From: PMNU01 sp035479375
GTDB taxonomy: Bacteria; Patescibacteriota; Saccharimonadia; Saccharimonadales; UBA4665
Direction: 5' to 3'
DNA length: 12,676 nt
Assembly: GCA_035479375.1 (NCBI GenBank)
Contig: DATIIT010000005.1
Span: forward strand, 1 to 12,676
Shown here: piece by piece, positions 1-6,478 of the stretch
Position numbering within the stretch: position 1 is the first letter of the stretch
How the letters are laid out: each line of letters starts with the position of its first letter
The notes under the pieces: model-generated
What the model was told of the DNA's origin: nothing
The model's input: the letters and a program-made list of their open reading frames with translations, nothing else
Databases searched by the model: none
Program-made: the position numbers and the translations under genes

Positions 1-716
1 TAGCTGCGCGGTCCGTACGGGCGGCCGGGCAGCCACTCATCGGTGCCGATGGTGGCGCGCTGCCGGCCACCGCCGTGCAGCGGGCGGCTTAGCACCAGCA
101 GCTCGTCGCGGATTTCTTGCTTGCTGGGACGGCCGATTTCGGCATTGGTAAGAATTTTACCCAGCTGGGTAGGCGTGGCCAGCACAAAGCGCGGCACATG
201 GTTTTCCTTGCCGTCCGCGCCTACTTCTATGGTGGAGCGGTTGAAGACGTACAGCGGCTCCTCGGCGTGCGGCAAGTGGATAACGCCCTGCAGCGCGCCC
301 AGATTCGCAAAGGCCGTGCCAAGCTGCTCGGCCACTTGCTCTTTGCTGAGCAGCGGTTGGTAGCTATTGAGCACGACGGTGCTGGGGTCGGCATCCCAGG
401 CTTCCCGCGCCTGCTGGGGTGTCATGCCCTCTTCGTAGCCCGGGCCGTGGGTGCGCAAGCGCTCCTTCTGGGCGCCATTGTATTGCAGGCGCGGGGCGAT
501 GGGCGCGTGGACGTCTTCGGCGAGTGGCGGGCGGGTGGCCGGTTGGTCGTACCTTAGCGGCGGGGCGGTGTCGGCCGGGTCGAGGACGGCAGTGCGCTGT
601 TCGGAAGGGGTGTATGTGCGTTGCGCGTAGGCGTCAGGGGCGTAATCCCCATAAGGCACTACAGGTGATGCGGCTGTGGCGTCGGGAGAAGTGCGAGTGA
701 GGGTTTCGGCGGGCAT
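1..716 (-). CDS. Unrecognised protein, N-terminal 238 residues only
   Basis: An open minus-strand frame starts at the ATG at 714-716 and runs without a stop off the left edge of the window, so the C-terminus is missing. I do not recognise the family. Residues 1-80 are Pro/Thr/Ala/Asp-rich and probably disordered. From about residue 95 it looks folded: an acidic helical stretch (YEEGMTPQQAREAWDADP), another helix with LLSKEQVAEQLGTAFANLGA around 122-141, a beta-like segment around 144-182 and a helical segment near 183-210, then a Gly/Arg-rich stretch at 211-238. No signal peptide or membrane segment is visible in this part. It lies 76 bp downstream of rnj on the same strand. A promoter-like sequence is present in the gap, and the A/C-rich leader has no Shine-Dalgarno sequence. 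The frame is supported by its length, by protein-like composition in the folded part, and by continuing the strand of its neighbours. The function is unknown. Confidence 0.75.
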   Translation of the reverse strand, partial: MPAETLTRTSPDATAASPVVPYGDYAPDAYAQRTYTPSEQRTAVLDPADTAPPLRYDQPATRPPLAEDVHAPIAPRLQYNGAQKERLRTHGPGYEEGMTPQQAREAWDADPSTVVLNSYQPLLSKEQVAEQLGTAFANLGALQGVIHLPHAEEPLYVFNRSTIEVGADGKENHVPRFVLATPTQLGKILTNAEIGRPSKQEIRDELLVLSRPLHGGGRQRATIGTDEWLPGRPYGPRS

Positions 717-754
717 GGCTTTTGTTTTGGTTTTTGGGTGTAGTTAACATAAGC

Positions 755-783
755 ACATTACCACATTTTTTACTTTAGGTCAA
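755..783 (-). promoter_or_regulatory. Putative promoter of the left-edge gene
   Basis: On the minus strand, TTGACC (778-783) and TAATGT (755-760) are separated by exactly 17 nt, which is close to a sigma-70-type -35/-10 pair. The predicted start lies about 32 nt before the ATG at 716. It sits in the AT-rich 76-bp gap after rnj. This is seen only as a sequence match and is untested. Confidence 0.5.
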
Positions 784-792
784 ACGTATCGT

Positions 793-3006
793 TTAGTCGC
801 GGTTGGAGCCCTCGCCCAGCAAGCGGGCGCGCATGGCCTGGAAGCGCTTTTCTTGGTCGATAGCCAGCTCTTCGGTGGTTTGGGTGGGCGCGTCCTGGTG
901 GACGGTTTGGACAGCCGGGACGCCGCTGTTGGTGTGGTTGTTGCCGCCACGGCCGCTGCTGCGGCTGCCGCCGTCGCTGGCGCCCTGCCCGCCCTCGGCT
1001 TTGCCGCCAATGACGTTGACCACTGGGATGACGATGGGCGTGTGGTTGGTTTGCTCGAACAAGTAGTGGGTGATGTGGTCTTTGAGTTCAGCCTTGAAGC
1101 GGTCGAGGTCGACGCGCTTGAAGCGCTGCTGCACCGCGCGGCGCAGCTCGCCCCGCAGGCCGTTCATGACCTCCTCGTTTTCACGCATATAGATGAAGCC
1201 GCGGCTGATGATGTCTGGGCTGGTAAGCAGGTTGCCGGACTTTTTGTCTACGGTGATGACCACGGCCACCAGGCCGCCCTCGCTGAGCAGCACGCGGTCT
1301 TTGACCACGATGCCGTTCACCACTGCCCCGGTCTGGTCTACGAGCAAGGAGCCGTGCGGCACCTCGCCGGCGCGCTCCCAGCTGTTGGCCGTGAAGGCCA
1401 GGGTTTCGCCGTCGTTGGCCATGATGAGGTTTTCGCGCTTCCAACCCTCTTCCACGGCTAGTTCAAAGAAGTAGCGGCGGTTGCGCGCGCCAGCGTAGAT
1501 GGGCAGGAAGTATTTAGGGCGGATGATGTGCAGCAGCTCGCGGTACTCGTCGCGGCGGGCGTGGCCGGAGACGTGCAGCGGGCCAACGCCATCCACCTCG
1601 TGGGTGGGGTGGCGGTAGAGGTGCACGCCGAGCAAGGTCAGCTGGTTGCCAATTTGCTCGTAGCGGCGCTCGTTACCGGGGATCGGCGAGGAGCTGACCA
1701 CCACGGTGTCGCCCTCGTGCAGCTTGATATGCTTGTGCTCGCCCTCGGCCATGCGTTGCAGGGCGGCGCCGGGCTCGCCTTGGCCGCCGGTGCAGATCAC
1801 CAAGACTTGGTTGTCTGGGATGTTGGGCATTTCGCGCATGGGCAGCACGGTGCCTTTGGGGATTTTGAGGATTCCCTGGCGCACGGCGATTTCGGCGTAG
1901 CTCATCATGCTGCGGCCGTCCAGCGCCACGCGCCGTCCCGTGGCCACAGCGGCGTTGACGGTCATTTGCACGCGGTTCATGTTGCTACTGAACAGCGCCA
2001 CGAAGACGCGGCCCTCGGCGCCGCCGATGACGTCGTGGAAACTCTGCTGCAGGGTGTGCTCGGTGGGCGTGCGGCCGGGGAGCTGGGCGTTACAGCTGTC
2101 GCTCATGAGCAGCAAGACACCTTCGTCGCCGAGTTCGCGCAGGCGGTCGGCGTCACTGGGCTTTTCGTCCAGCGGCTCGGGGTCGAGGCGCCAGTCACCG
2201 GTGTTAATGATGCGCCCCACCGGCGTGTCCACAATCATGCAGGACGATTCTGGCACGGAGTGCGTGATGCGCACCAGCTCCACCATGAAAACGCCAAGCT
2301 TCAGGCGCTCGTGGCCGTCCATGTTCATGACCACGAGTTCCGGGGTGAAGTCGAGGCCGGTCTCGGCCACAGCGTCTTCAAAGGTCTTTTGCACCACGCC
2401 AAGCGTGAAGCGCGAGCCGTGGATTGGCGCCGGGTACTTGGGCACGATGTGCTTGAGCCCGCCAATGTGGTCGAGGTGCCCGTGGCTCACCACGTAGCCG
2501 CGGATTTTGTGCTTGATGGTCTCGAGGTACGACGGGTCGGAAATGGTGTAGTTGACGCCCGGCAGGTCAACATCTAGGTTGTTGCCGCAGTCTAGGATGA
2601 GGGCGTCGTCTTGCCATTCCACCACCTGCATGTTTTGTTCGCCGATGCCGCCCTGGCCACCAAGGAAGGTGATTTTGAGTTTGTCCATTTCGTCGGCGAT
2701 GACGTTGGCGCGGCGGGGTTGCTGCTCGGCGTTGGCGGCCGAGGCGTACTGGTTGGCGATTTTCTGGGCGTCGGCCTGGACGCGGCGCTGGGCGCGCACC
2801 GCGGCGCCGCGCGAAGCGTTGGCGCCGGGCATGCTGAGGCCGCTGTTTTGGCGGTTTTGGCCGCCGCCATCGCCCCCATTGCCCCTGCTGCCACGGCCGC
2901 CGCGGTTCCCGCCGTTTTGGCGGCCGGCTTGGCCTTGGCCGTTACTGTTGCCGCGCCTGGGCGGCCGGGAGTTGCCCCGCTGGTTGTTTTGTTGGTCATT
3001 TTCCAT
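793..3006 (-). CDS. rnj: Ribonuclease J (metallo-beta-lactamase/beta-CASP ribonuclease)
   Basis: This 737-residue protein is a cytoplasmic RNA-decay and maturation nuclease of the RNase J family (endo and 5'-3' exo activity in studied members). Residues 1-105 are a Gly/Arg/Asn/Gln-rich extension, probably disordered and RNA-binding. The catalytic core begins near LKITFLGGQGGIGEQN (110-125). The metal motif SHGHLDH is at 174-180 (H175, H177, D179, H180), H249 lies in THSVPES, D271 in NTGDW, and H482 in VSGHA. The beta-CASP region is about 280-470. The RNase J C-terminal domain runs about 550-665, with SPDIISRGFIYM at 596-607. A second low-complexity Gly/Ser stretch (about 668-695) precedes a helical tail. 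The length exceeds the usual 550-560 because of these extensions. Oddity: where the family has a metal-binding His in PIHGEYR, this protein has Tyr504 (FLPIYAGARNRR). The start at 3006 is supported by AAAGGAA (3014-3020), 7 nt upstream of the ATG. It follows pnp and a small membrane gene on the same strand. Confidence 0.95.
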   Translation of the reverse strand: MENDQQNNQRGNSRPPRRGNSNGQGQAGRQNGGNRGGRGSRGNGGDGGGQNRQNSGLSMPGANASRGAAVRAQRRVQADAQKIANQYASAANAEQQPRRANVIADEMDKLKITFLGGQGGIGEQNMQVVEWQDDALILDCGNNLDVDLPGVNYTISDPSYLETIKHKIRGYVVSHGHLDHIGGLKHIVPKYPAPIHGSRFTLGVVQKTFEDAVAETGLDFTPELVVMNMDGHERLKLGVFMVELVRITHSVPESSCMIVDTPVGRIINTGDWRLDPEPLDEKPSDADRLRELGDEGVLLLMSDSCNAQLPGRTPTEHTLQQSFHDVIGGAEGRVFVALFSSNMNRVQMTVNAAVATGRRVALDGRSMMSYAEIAVRQGILKIPKGTVLPMREMPNIPDNQVLVICTGGQGEPGAALQRMAEGEHKHIKLHEGDTVVVSSSPIPGNERRYEQIGNQLTLLGVHLYRHPTHEVDGVGPLHVSGHARRDEYRELLHIIRPKYFLPIYAGARNRRYFFELAVEEGWKRENLIMANDGETLAFTANSWERAGEVPHGSLLVDQTGAVVNGIVVKDRVLLSEGGLVAVVITVDKKSGNLLTSPDIISRGFIYMRENEEVMNGLRGELRRAVQQRFKRVDLDRFKAELKDHITHYLFEQTNHTPIVIPVVNVIGGKAEGGQGASDGGSRSSGRGGNNHTNSGVPAVQTVHQDAPTQTTEELAIDQEKRFQAMRARLLGEGSNRD

Positions 3007-3120
3007 CTGTTTGTTCCTTTCTTAAGAATTAGAGATGTTAGTTGATTAACTATGTAGATTAAAGTTCGGCCGGGATCGTTTCCCTGGAAACCGAGTGTTT
3101 GGCTGTCTTGGCCAAATTTG

Positions 3121-3149
3121 GGCAGATATTGTGCGTGACAATCTCTGCC
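3121..3149 (-). other. Strong hairpin between the post-pnp gene and rnj
   Basis: An inverted repeat has 12-nt arms (3121-3132 and 3138-3149) pairing at 11 of 12 positions around a 5-nt loop. It lies 31 nt after the stop of the small membrane gene and about 115 nt before the rnj ATG. No T-run follows on either strand, so it is not a typical intrinsic terminator. It may protect the 3' end of the pnp transcript or be part of the rnj leader. The rest of 3007-3179 holds two shorter palindromes, at 3079-3092 (GTTTCCCTGGAAAC) and 3112-3121 (CCAAATTTGG), plus AT-rich sequence before rnj. I could not assign a convincing -35/-10 pair there; TTTAAT around 3058-3063 is the best -10 candidate. Confidence 0.6.
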
Positions 3150-3179
3150 GCGGTTTGGTCGAGCTTGGCTTTTCTTAGG

Positions 3180-3398
3180 TCAGCGCCGCTTTGGCCCACC
3201 CATACATTTCCTTGCTAGGCGCAGGCCGTTTTGCAGCGCCGCCACCAGGAATACGAGCGCCAAAAAGTATTCGATGAGGCTGCCGGTGTCGAAGGCGCGG
3301 CTGGTGAACGCAAAGCTGATGGCCAGCTCGGCCAGGCCAAAAATAGCCAAGCCGGGCGTGGTGAGCCGCCAGCGCTGCAGCCGCGCCCAACCCTTCAC
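3180..3398 (-). CDS. Small two-helix membrane protein after pnp
   Basis: A 72-residue frame begins with GTG at 3396-3398, only 6 bp after the pnp stop, and ends in TGA. AAGGG (3409-3413), inside the last pnp codons, is a plausible ribosome-binding site with a 10-nt spacing, suggesting translational coupling to pnp. The protein has a basic N-terminus (K2, R5, R9, R11), a hydrophobic helix at about 13-32, a short polar turn (RAFDTGS), a second helix at about 40-58, and a strongly basic tail ending GGPKRR. This charge pattern predicts a hairpin with both ends in the cytoplasm. I recognise no family. It could anchor or regulate RNA-decay enzymes, but only the neighbourhood suggests that. The clean charge distribution and fit after pnp favour a real gene; another frame of similar length here looks like a shadow. 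Confidence 0.65.
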   Translation of the reverse strand: MKGWARLQRWRLTTPGLAIFGLAELAISFAFTSRAFDTGSLIEYFLALVFLVAALQNGLRLARKCMGGPKRR

Positions 3399-3404
3399 CG
3401 GCGT

Positions 3405-5549
3405 CTAGCCCTTCTTCCCTTCGGCCAGCTCGCGGGCAGCGGCCTTCATGCTGAGCTGGAGGCGGCCGCGGTCGTCGATGGCCACGAGCTTCACGGTGAC
3501 TTTGTCGCCTTCTTTCACGACGTCGCTTGGCTTGTTGACGCGCCCTTCAGCCATTTCGGAAACGTGCACCAGGCCGTCGCGGCCGGGCAAAATCTGCACA
3601 AAGGCGCCAAAGTCCATAACGCTGACCACCGGCTTGTCGTAGTAGATGGTGCCCACTTCCGGCTCCTCGGTGAGGTCTTTGATCCACTGGATGGCCTTGG
3701 CAATGCTGGCCCCGTCTGGGCTGGCGATCATGACGGTGCCGTCGTCTTTAATGTCTATCTCGGTGCCGGTCTCGCCGGTGATCTTCTGGATGGTTTCCCC
3801 GCCCTTACCGATGACCTCGCGGATTTTGTCCGGGTTGATCTTAATAGACTCCACACGCGGCGCGTACGGGCTGAGTTCCTTGCGGGGCTCGGCCAGCGTG
3901 GTCAGCATGTGCTGCAAGATGTGCGCGCGGCCATCTTTGCCCTGCAAGAGGGCTTTCTTCAAAGTTTCCACTGGCAGGCCGTGGACCTTCATGTCCATTT
4001 GCAGCGCGGTGATGCCTTTGGCCGTGCCCGCGGTCTTGAAGTCCATGTCGCCAGCGAAGTCCTCGGCGTCGGCAATGTCGCTGAGGATAACGGCGTTGTC
4101 GCCCTCAATCATCAGGCCCATGGCGATGCCGCTGACCGGCGCGGTTAGCGGCACGCCGGCGTCCATGAGCGCCAAGCAGCTGGAACAGGTTGCGGCCATG
4201 CTGGTGGAGCCGTTTTGGCTCATAATTTCGGTGACGCTTCTAATGGCATAGGGGAACACGTCCTCGGCGGGCAGCACTGGCAAAATGGCGCGCTCTGCTA
4301 GGGCGCTGTGCCCAATTTCGCGGCGCCCCGGCGAGCCCAGGCGCTTGATCTCGCCCACGGTGTAGCCCGGTGCGTTGTAGTGGTGCATGTAGCGCTTCTC
4401 TTCGTTGCGCTCCATGGTGTCCACCAGCTGCGCGTAGCTGAGCGGCGCCAGGGTGACGATGTTCATGCCCTGGGTCAGCCCGCGGGTAAACAGGCTGGAG
4501 CCGTGGGCGCGCGGCAGGAAACCGACCTCGGAGCTGAGCGGGCGCACCTCGGTGAAGTTGCGGCCGTCCGGGCGGACGCCGTCCTTTAAGATGCCCTTGC
4601 GGACGTCTTTATTAGCGGCGGTGGCAAAAGCATCGTCGTACTCGCGCTTCACGCTGTCCCAATCGTCTCCGAGTTTTTCAGCGAGGTGGTCCATGAGCTC
4701 GGTGCGCAAAACGTGCATGCGCTGGTGGCGTTCGGCCATTGGCGCGCGGAGCTTGTCGCCCATTTTGCCGTCTAGGAAGGCGTCGACCTCTTTTTGGATG
4801 GCTTCGCTGGGCAGGCTCAGCTCGTATTCTTGCGGCGTGACGCCAACTTTCTTCACCAGCTCTTTTTGTAGCTTAATGGCCGGCTGGATGGCGTCGTGCG
4901 CCCAGGCGATGGTCTCGGCCACGGTTTCTTCGGAAACTTCGCTGGCGCCGGCTTCAACCATCATGATGCCGTGCTCGGAGCCGGCCACCACGAGGTCGAG
5001 CTCGTTCTTGGTCATTTCTTCCAGGGACATAAAGGCCTGTGGCTTGCCGTCTTTGAGGCCAATGCGCAGGCCGGCCACCGGGCCGTCAAACGGCGCGCCG
5101 GTGAGCATAAACGCCGTGCTCATGGCGATCATGGCCACCATGTCTGGGCGGAAGGCCGGGTCGGTGCTCAAAACAGAGGCCACACCCTGCGCCTCGTGGC
5201 GGTAGCCCTTGGGCCACAGCGGGCGGATGGGGCGGTCTATTAACCGGCCAATCAAAATTGCCTCTTCAGATGGCCGGCCTTCGCGCTTAATGAACCGCGA
5301 GCCGCTGATTTTGCCGGCGGCGTAGAACTTCTCTTCGTAGTCGATGCTGAGCGGGAAATAGTCGAAGCCCACAATTGGCTTGTCGCTAACCATGGCCGTG
5401 CCAAGCACCACGGTGTCGCCGTAGCGCACAATGACGCTGGCGCTGGTGCGGAAGCCGACGCGATTGACCTCAAGGCTGAGCTTGCGGCCGCAAAAATCGG
5501 TCTCTACGGTAATAATGTCTTTTCCGTACGGGTTTATTGTCTGTCCCAT
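3405..5549 (-). CDS. pnp: Polynucleotide phosphorylase
   Basis: This 714-residue phosphorolytic 3'-5' exoribonuclease degrades RNA to nucleoside diphosphates, and as a trimer is a core of bacterial RNA-decay complexes. The domains are in the standard order: RNase PH core 1 (about 10-145), helical linker domain (about 150-310), RNase PH core 2 (about 325-555), KH domain with the GKGG loop at 581-584, and S1 domain (about 630-702). The active site appears intact: R409/R410 in SPGRREIGH, NGSTSMA at 446-452, D497, D503 and K505 in EDFAGDMDFK. The E. coli GGFFRR loop is replaced by GSRFIKR (83-89). The length matches the family. The ATG at 5549 is preceded by AAAGGA (5554-5559) with a short 4-nt spacing. 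It is downstream of rpsO as in many bacteria, and the structured 165-bp gap between them is described separately. Confidence 0.98.
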   Translation of the reverse strand: MGQTINPYGKDIITVETDFCGRKLSLEVNRVGFRTSASVIVRYGDTVVLGTAMVSDKPIVGFDYFPLSIDYEEKFYAAGKISGSRFIKREGRPSEEAILIGRLIDRPIRPLWPKGYRHEAQGVASVLSTDPAFRPDMVAMIAMSTAFMLTGAPFDGPVAGLRIGLKDGKPQAFMSLEEMTKNELDLVVAGSEHGIMMVEAGASEVSEETVAETIAWAHDAIQPAIKLQKELVKKVGVTPQEYELSLPSEAIQKEVDAFLDGKMGDKLRAPMAERHQRMHVLRTELMDHLAEKLGDDWDSVKREYDDAFATAANKDVRKGILKDGVRPDGRNFTEVRPLSSEVGFLPRAHGSSLFTRGLTQGMNIVTLAPLSYAQLVDTMERNEEKRYMHHYNAPGYTVGEIKRLGSPGRREIGHSALAERAILPVLPAEDVFPYAIRSVTEIMSQNGSTSMAATCSSCLALMDAGVPLTAPVSGIAMGLMIEGDNAVILSDIADAEDFAGDMDFKTAGTAKGITALQMDMKVHGLPVETLKKALLQGKDGRAHILQHMLTTLAEPRKELSPYAPRVESIKINPDKIREVIGKGGETIQKITGETGTEIDIKDDGTVMIASPDGASIAKAIQWIKDLTEEPEVGTIYYDKPVVSVMDFGAFVQILPGRDGLVHVSEMAEGRVNKPSDVVKEGDKVTVKLVAIDDRGRLQLSMKAAARELAEGKKG

Positions 5550-5590
5550 CGGGTCCTTTCATCTAGAGGCAGCTGGCGGGCAAAGTGCAA

Positions 5591-5701
5591 ATATATGGCG
5601 CCCTTGTGCTTTTGGTGCGATATATCTGACCCCTGCCCGTGAGCTATGACGATCTAGAATCGTTAATGTGCACAAGCTGTGTGCCTCGACGGATCGAGGC
5701 A
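5591..5701 (-). other. Structured rpsO-pnp intergenic region
   Basis: The 165-bp gap between rpsO and pnp holds several inverted repeats in the direction of transcription. The first is an 8-bp perfect stem (5682-5689 with 5694-5701, 4-nt loop) just after the rpsO stop. Next is a small CACA/TGTG stem (5671-5681), then ACGAT/ATCGT (5649-5653 with 5659-5663). A weaker one is formed by two ATATAT blocks (5591-5596 and 5620-5625). None is followed by a U-tract. In E. coli the equivalent spacer carries a ribonuclease-processed stem through which PNPase limits its own synthesis. Similar processing here is an inference from position and structure only. No clear pnp promoter was found. Confidence 0.5.
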
Positions 5702-5714
5702 GCGAGTCCATGCA

Positions 5715-5981
5715 CTAGCGGCGGATGCCGAGCTTTTCGATAAGCTTGAGGTACGCCTGGCCGTCTTTGCTGGCGATGTACTGCAGGTGGCGCTTGCGCT
5801 TGCCAACCAATTGCAGCAGCCCGCGGCGGGCGGCGTAGTCGTGCTTGTTTACCTTGAGGTGCTCGGTGAGCTCCTTGATGCGCTCGGTCATGATGCCGGC
5901 TTGCACCGTGGCGGAGCCTGTGTCGTTTTTGCTGGTTTGCAGGCTAGTTACGACGGCCTGCTTTTTCTCACTTGAAATCAT
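5715..5981 (-). CDS. rpsO: Ribosomal protein S15
   Basis: This 88-residue protein of the small ribosomal subunit binds 16S rRNA early in assembly. Family signatures are clear: DTGSATVQAGIMTERIKELT (20-39), HDYAARRGLLQLVGKRKRHL (47-66), and the C-terminal LIEKLGIRR. The length is the usual 88-89. The ATG at 5979-5981 gives the standard S15 N-terminus. No Shine-Dalgarno sequence precedes it. Instead an extended -10 ends 9 nt before the ATG, predicting an almost leaderless mRNA. It lies between a small membrane-protein gene and pnp, in the conserved truB/rpsO/pnp neighbourhood. Confidence 0.98.
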   Translation of the reverse strand: MISSEKKQAVVTSLQTSKNDTGSATVQAGIMTERIKELTEHLKVNKHDYAARRGLLQLVGKRKRHLQYIASKDGQAYLKLIEKLGIRR

Positions 5982-5990
5982 ACTAGGGGC

Positions 5991-6019
5991 ATTGTACCAG
6001 ATAGGGCAGCCAGGTGCAA
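5991..6019 (-). promoter_or_regulatory. rpsO promoter with extended -10, leaderless type
   Basis: On the minus strand a partial -35, TTGCAC (6014-6019), and the -10 TACAAT (5991-5996) are 17 nt apart, and TGG directly precedes the hexamer, giving the extended -10 TGGTACAAT. The expected start is the A at 5984, leaving a leader of about 3 nt before the rpsO ATG. This fits the lack of a Shine-Dalgarno sequence. Confidence 0.65.
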
Positions 6020-6023
6020 GAGG

Positions 6024-6443
6024 TTAAGCCGCCGGGGGCAGTTGCGCCTGCTGTGCCGCGGGCAACGGCCGCATGGGTGCGATGATGATAACCTCGGCAA
6101 CCGCCGTTTGGGCCGGGTGGAGTTCCGCCGGAGTGTCCGGGTGGTTGTAGCCGGCAAAGCCGGTGGCCATCAGTTCGTAGTCCGCCCGCTTGCGGGCCGC
6201 CTGGTCTAGGAAAACTCCGGCCGCCCCAAGCGCAAAGCCGATGCCTACCCCGGCAACAAGCATCGCCCCTTCGGCAACCGAGTTCGGGCTAAACGCCTCC
6301 TGGCGTGCCGCAAACCCTTCCCCCACTGCACAAGCCGCGGCGATACAGAAGGCGCCAGCGCTTTTGAGCGTGCTGCGGACGCTTGCTACCCGCAACACCT
6401 CAGAGAGCGAACCAAGGGAGCCTGCACCATCGAGTTCTTTCAT
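6024..6443 (-). CDS. Unrecognised two-helix membrane protein
   Basis: A 139-residue protein of no family I recognise. Residues 1-28 are soluble and end in a basic patch (R18, R23, K27). A hydrophobic Ala/Cys-rich helix spans about 29-46, followed by a polar link, a second Gly/Ala-rich helix (about 57-79), and the charged stop DQAARKR. The remaining 55 residues are Ala/Pro-rich with a hydrophobic stretch AVAEVIIIAPM at 114-124. The gene starts 17 bp after the truB stop and ends 42 bp before rpsO, on the same strand. The ATG at 6443 lies 7 nt after a TATAGT -10 with no Shine-Dalgarno sequence, so a leaderless transcript is likely. It is supported as a gene by its position, promoter and clear helix pattern. 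Its role is unknown. Confidence 0.75.
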   Translation of the reverse strand: MKELDGAGSLGSLSEVLRVASVRSTLKSAGAFCIAAACAVGEGFAARQEAFSPNSVAEGAMLVAGVGIGFALGAAGVFLDQAARKRADYELMATGFAGYNHPDTPAELHPAQTAVAEVIIIAPMRPLPAAQQAQLPPAA

Positions 6444-6450
6444 AGATACA

Positions 6451-6478
6451 ACTATACCATCTAACTGGCAAACTTCAA
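6451..6478 (-). promoter_or_regulatory. Extended -10 promoter overlapping the truB end
   Basis: On the minus strand the extended -10 TGGTATAGT (6451-6459) has TTGAAG (6473-6478) 16 nt further upstream. The -35 and spacer lie in the last truB codons. The hexamer ends 7 nt before the ATG at 6443, so transcription should begin at or one base before the start codon, which is the geometry of a leaderless gene. Confidence 0.6.

Noticed and set aside
782..794. Small AAACG/CGTTT hairpin at the rnj stop as a terminator
   Set aside because: Only a 5-bp stem, with no U-tract after it, and it overlaps the putative promoter of the next gene.
1528..2577. Long plus-strand open frame (349 codons) opposite rnj
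   Set aside because: It is antisense to conserved RNase J sequence, and its His/Val/Ala-rich composition is what GC-rich coding gives on the opposite strand.
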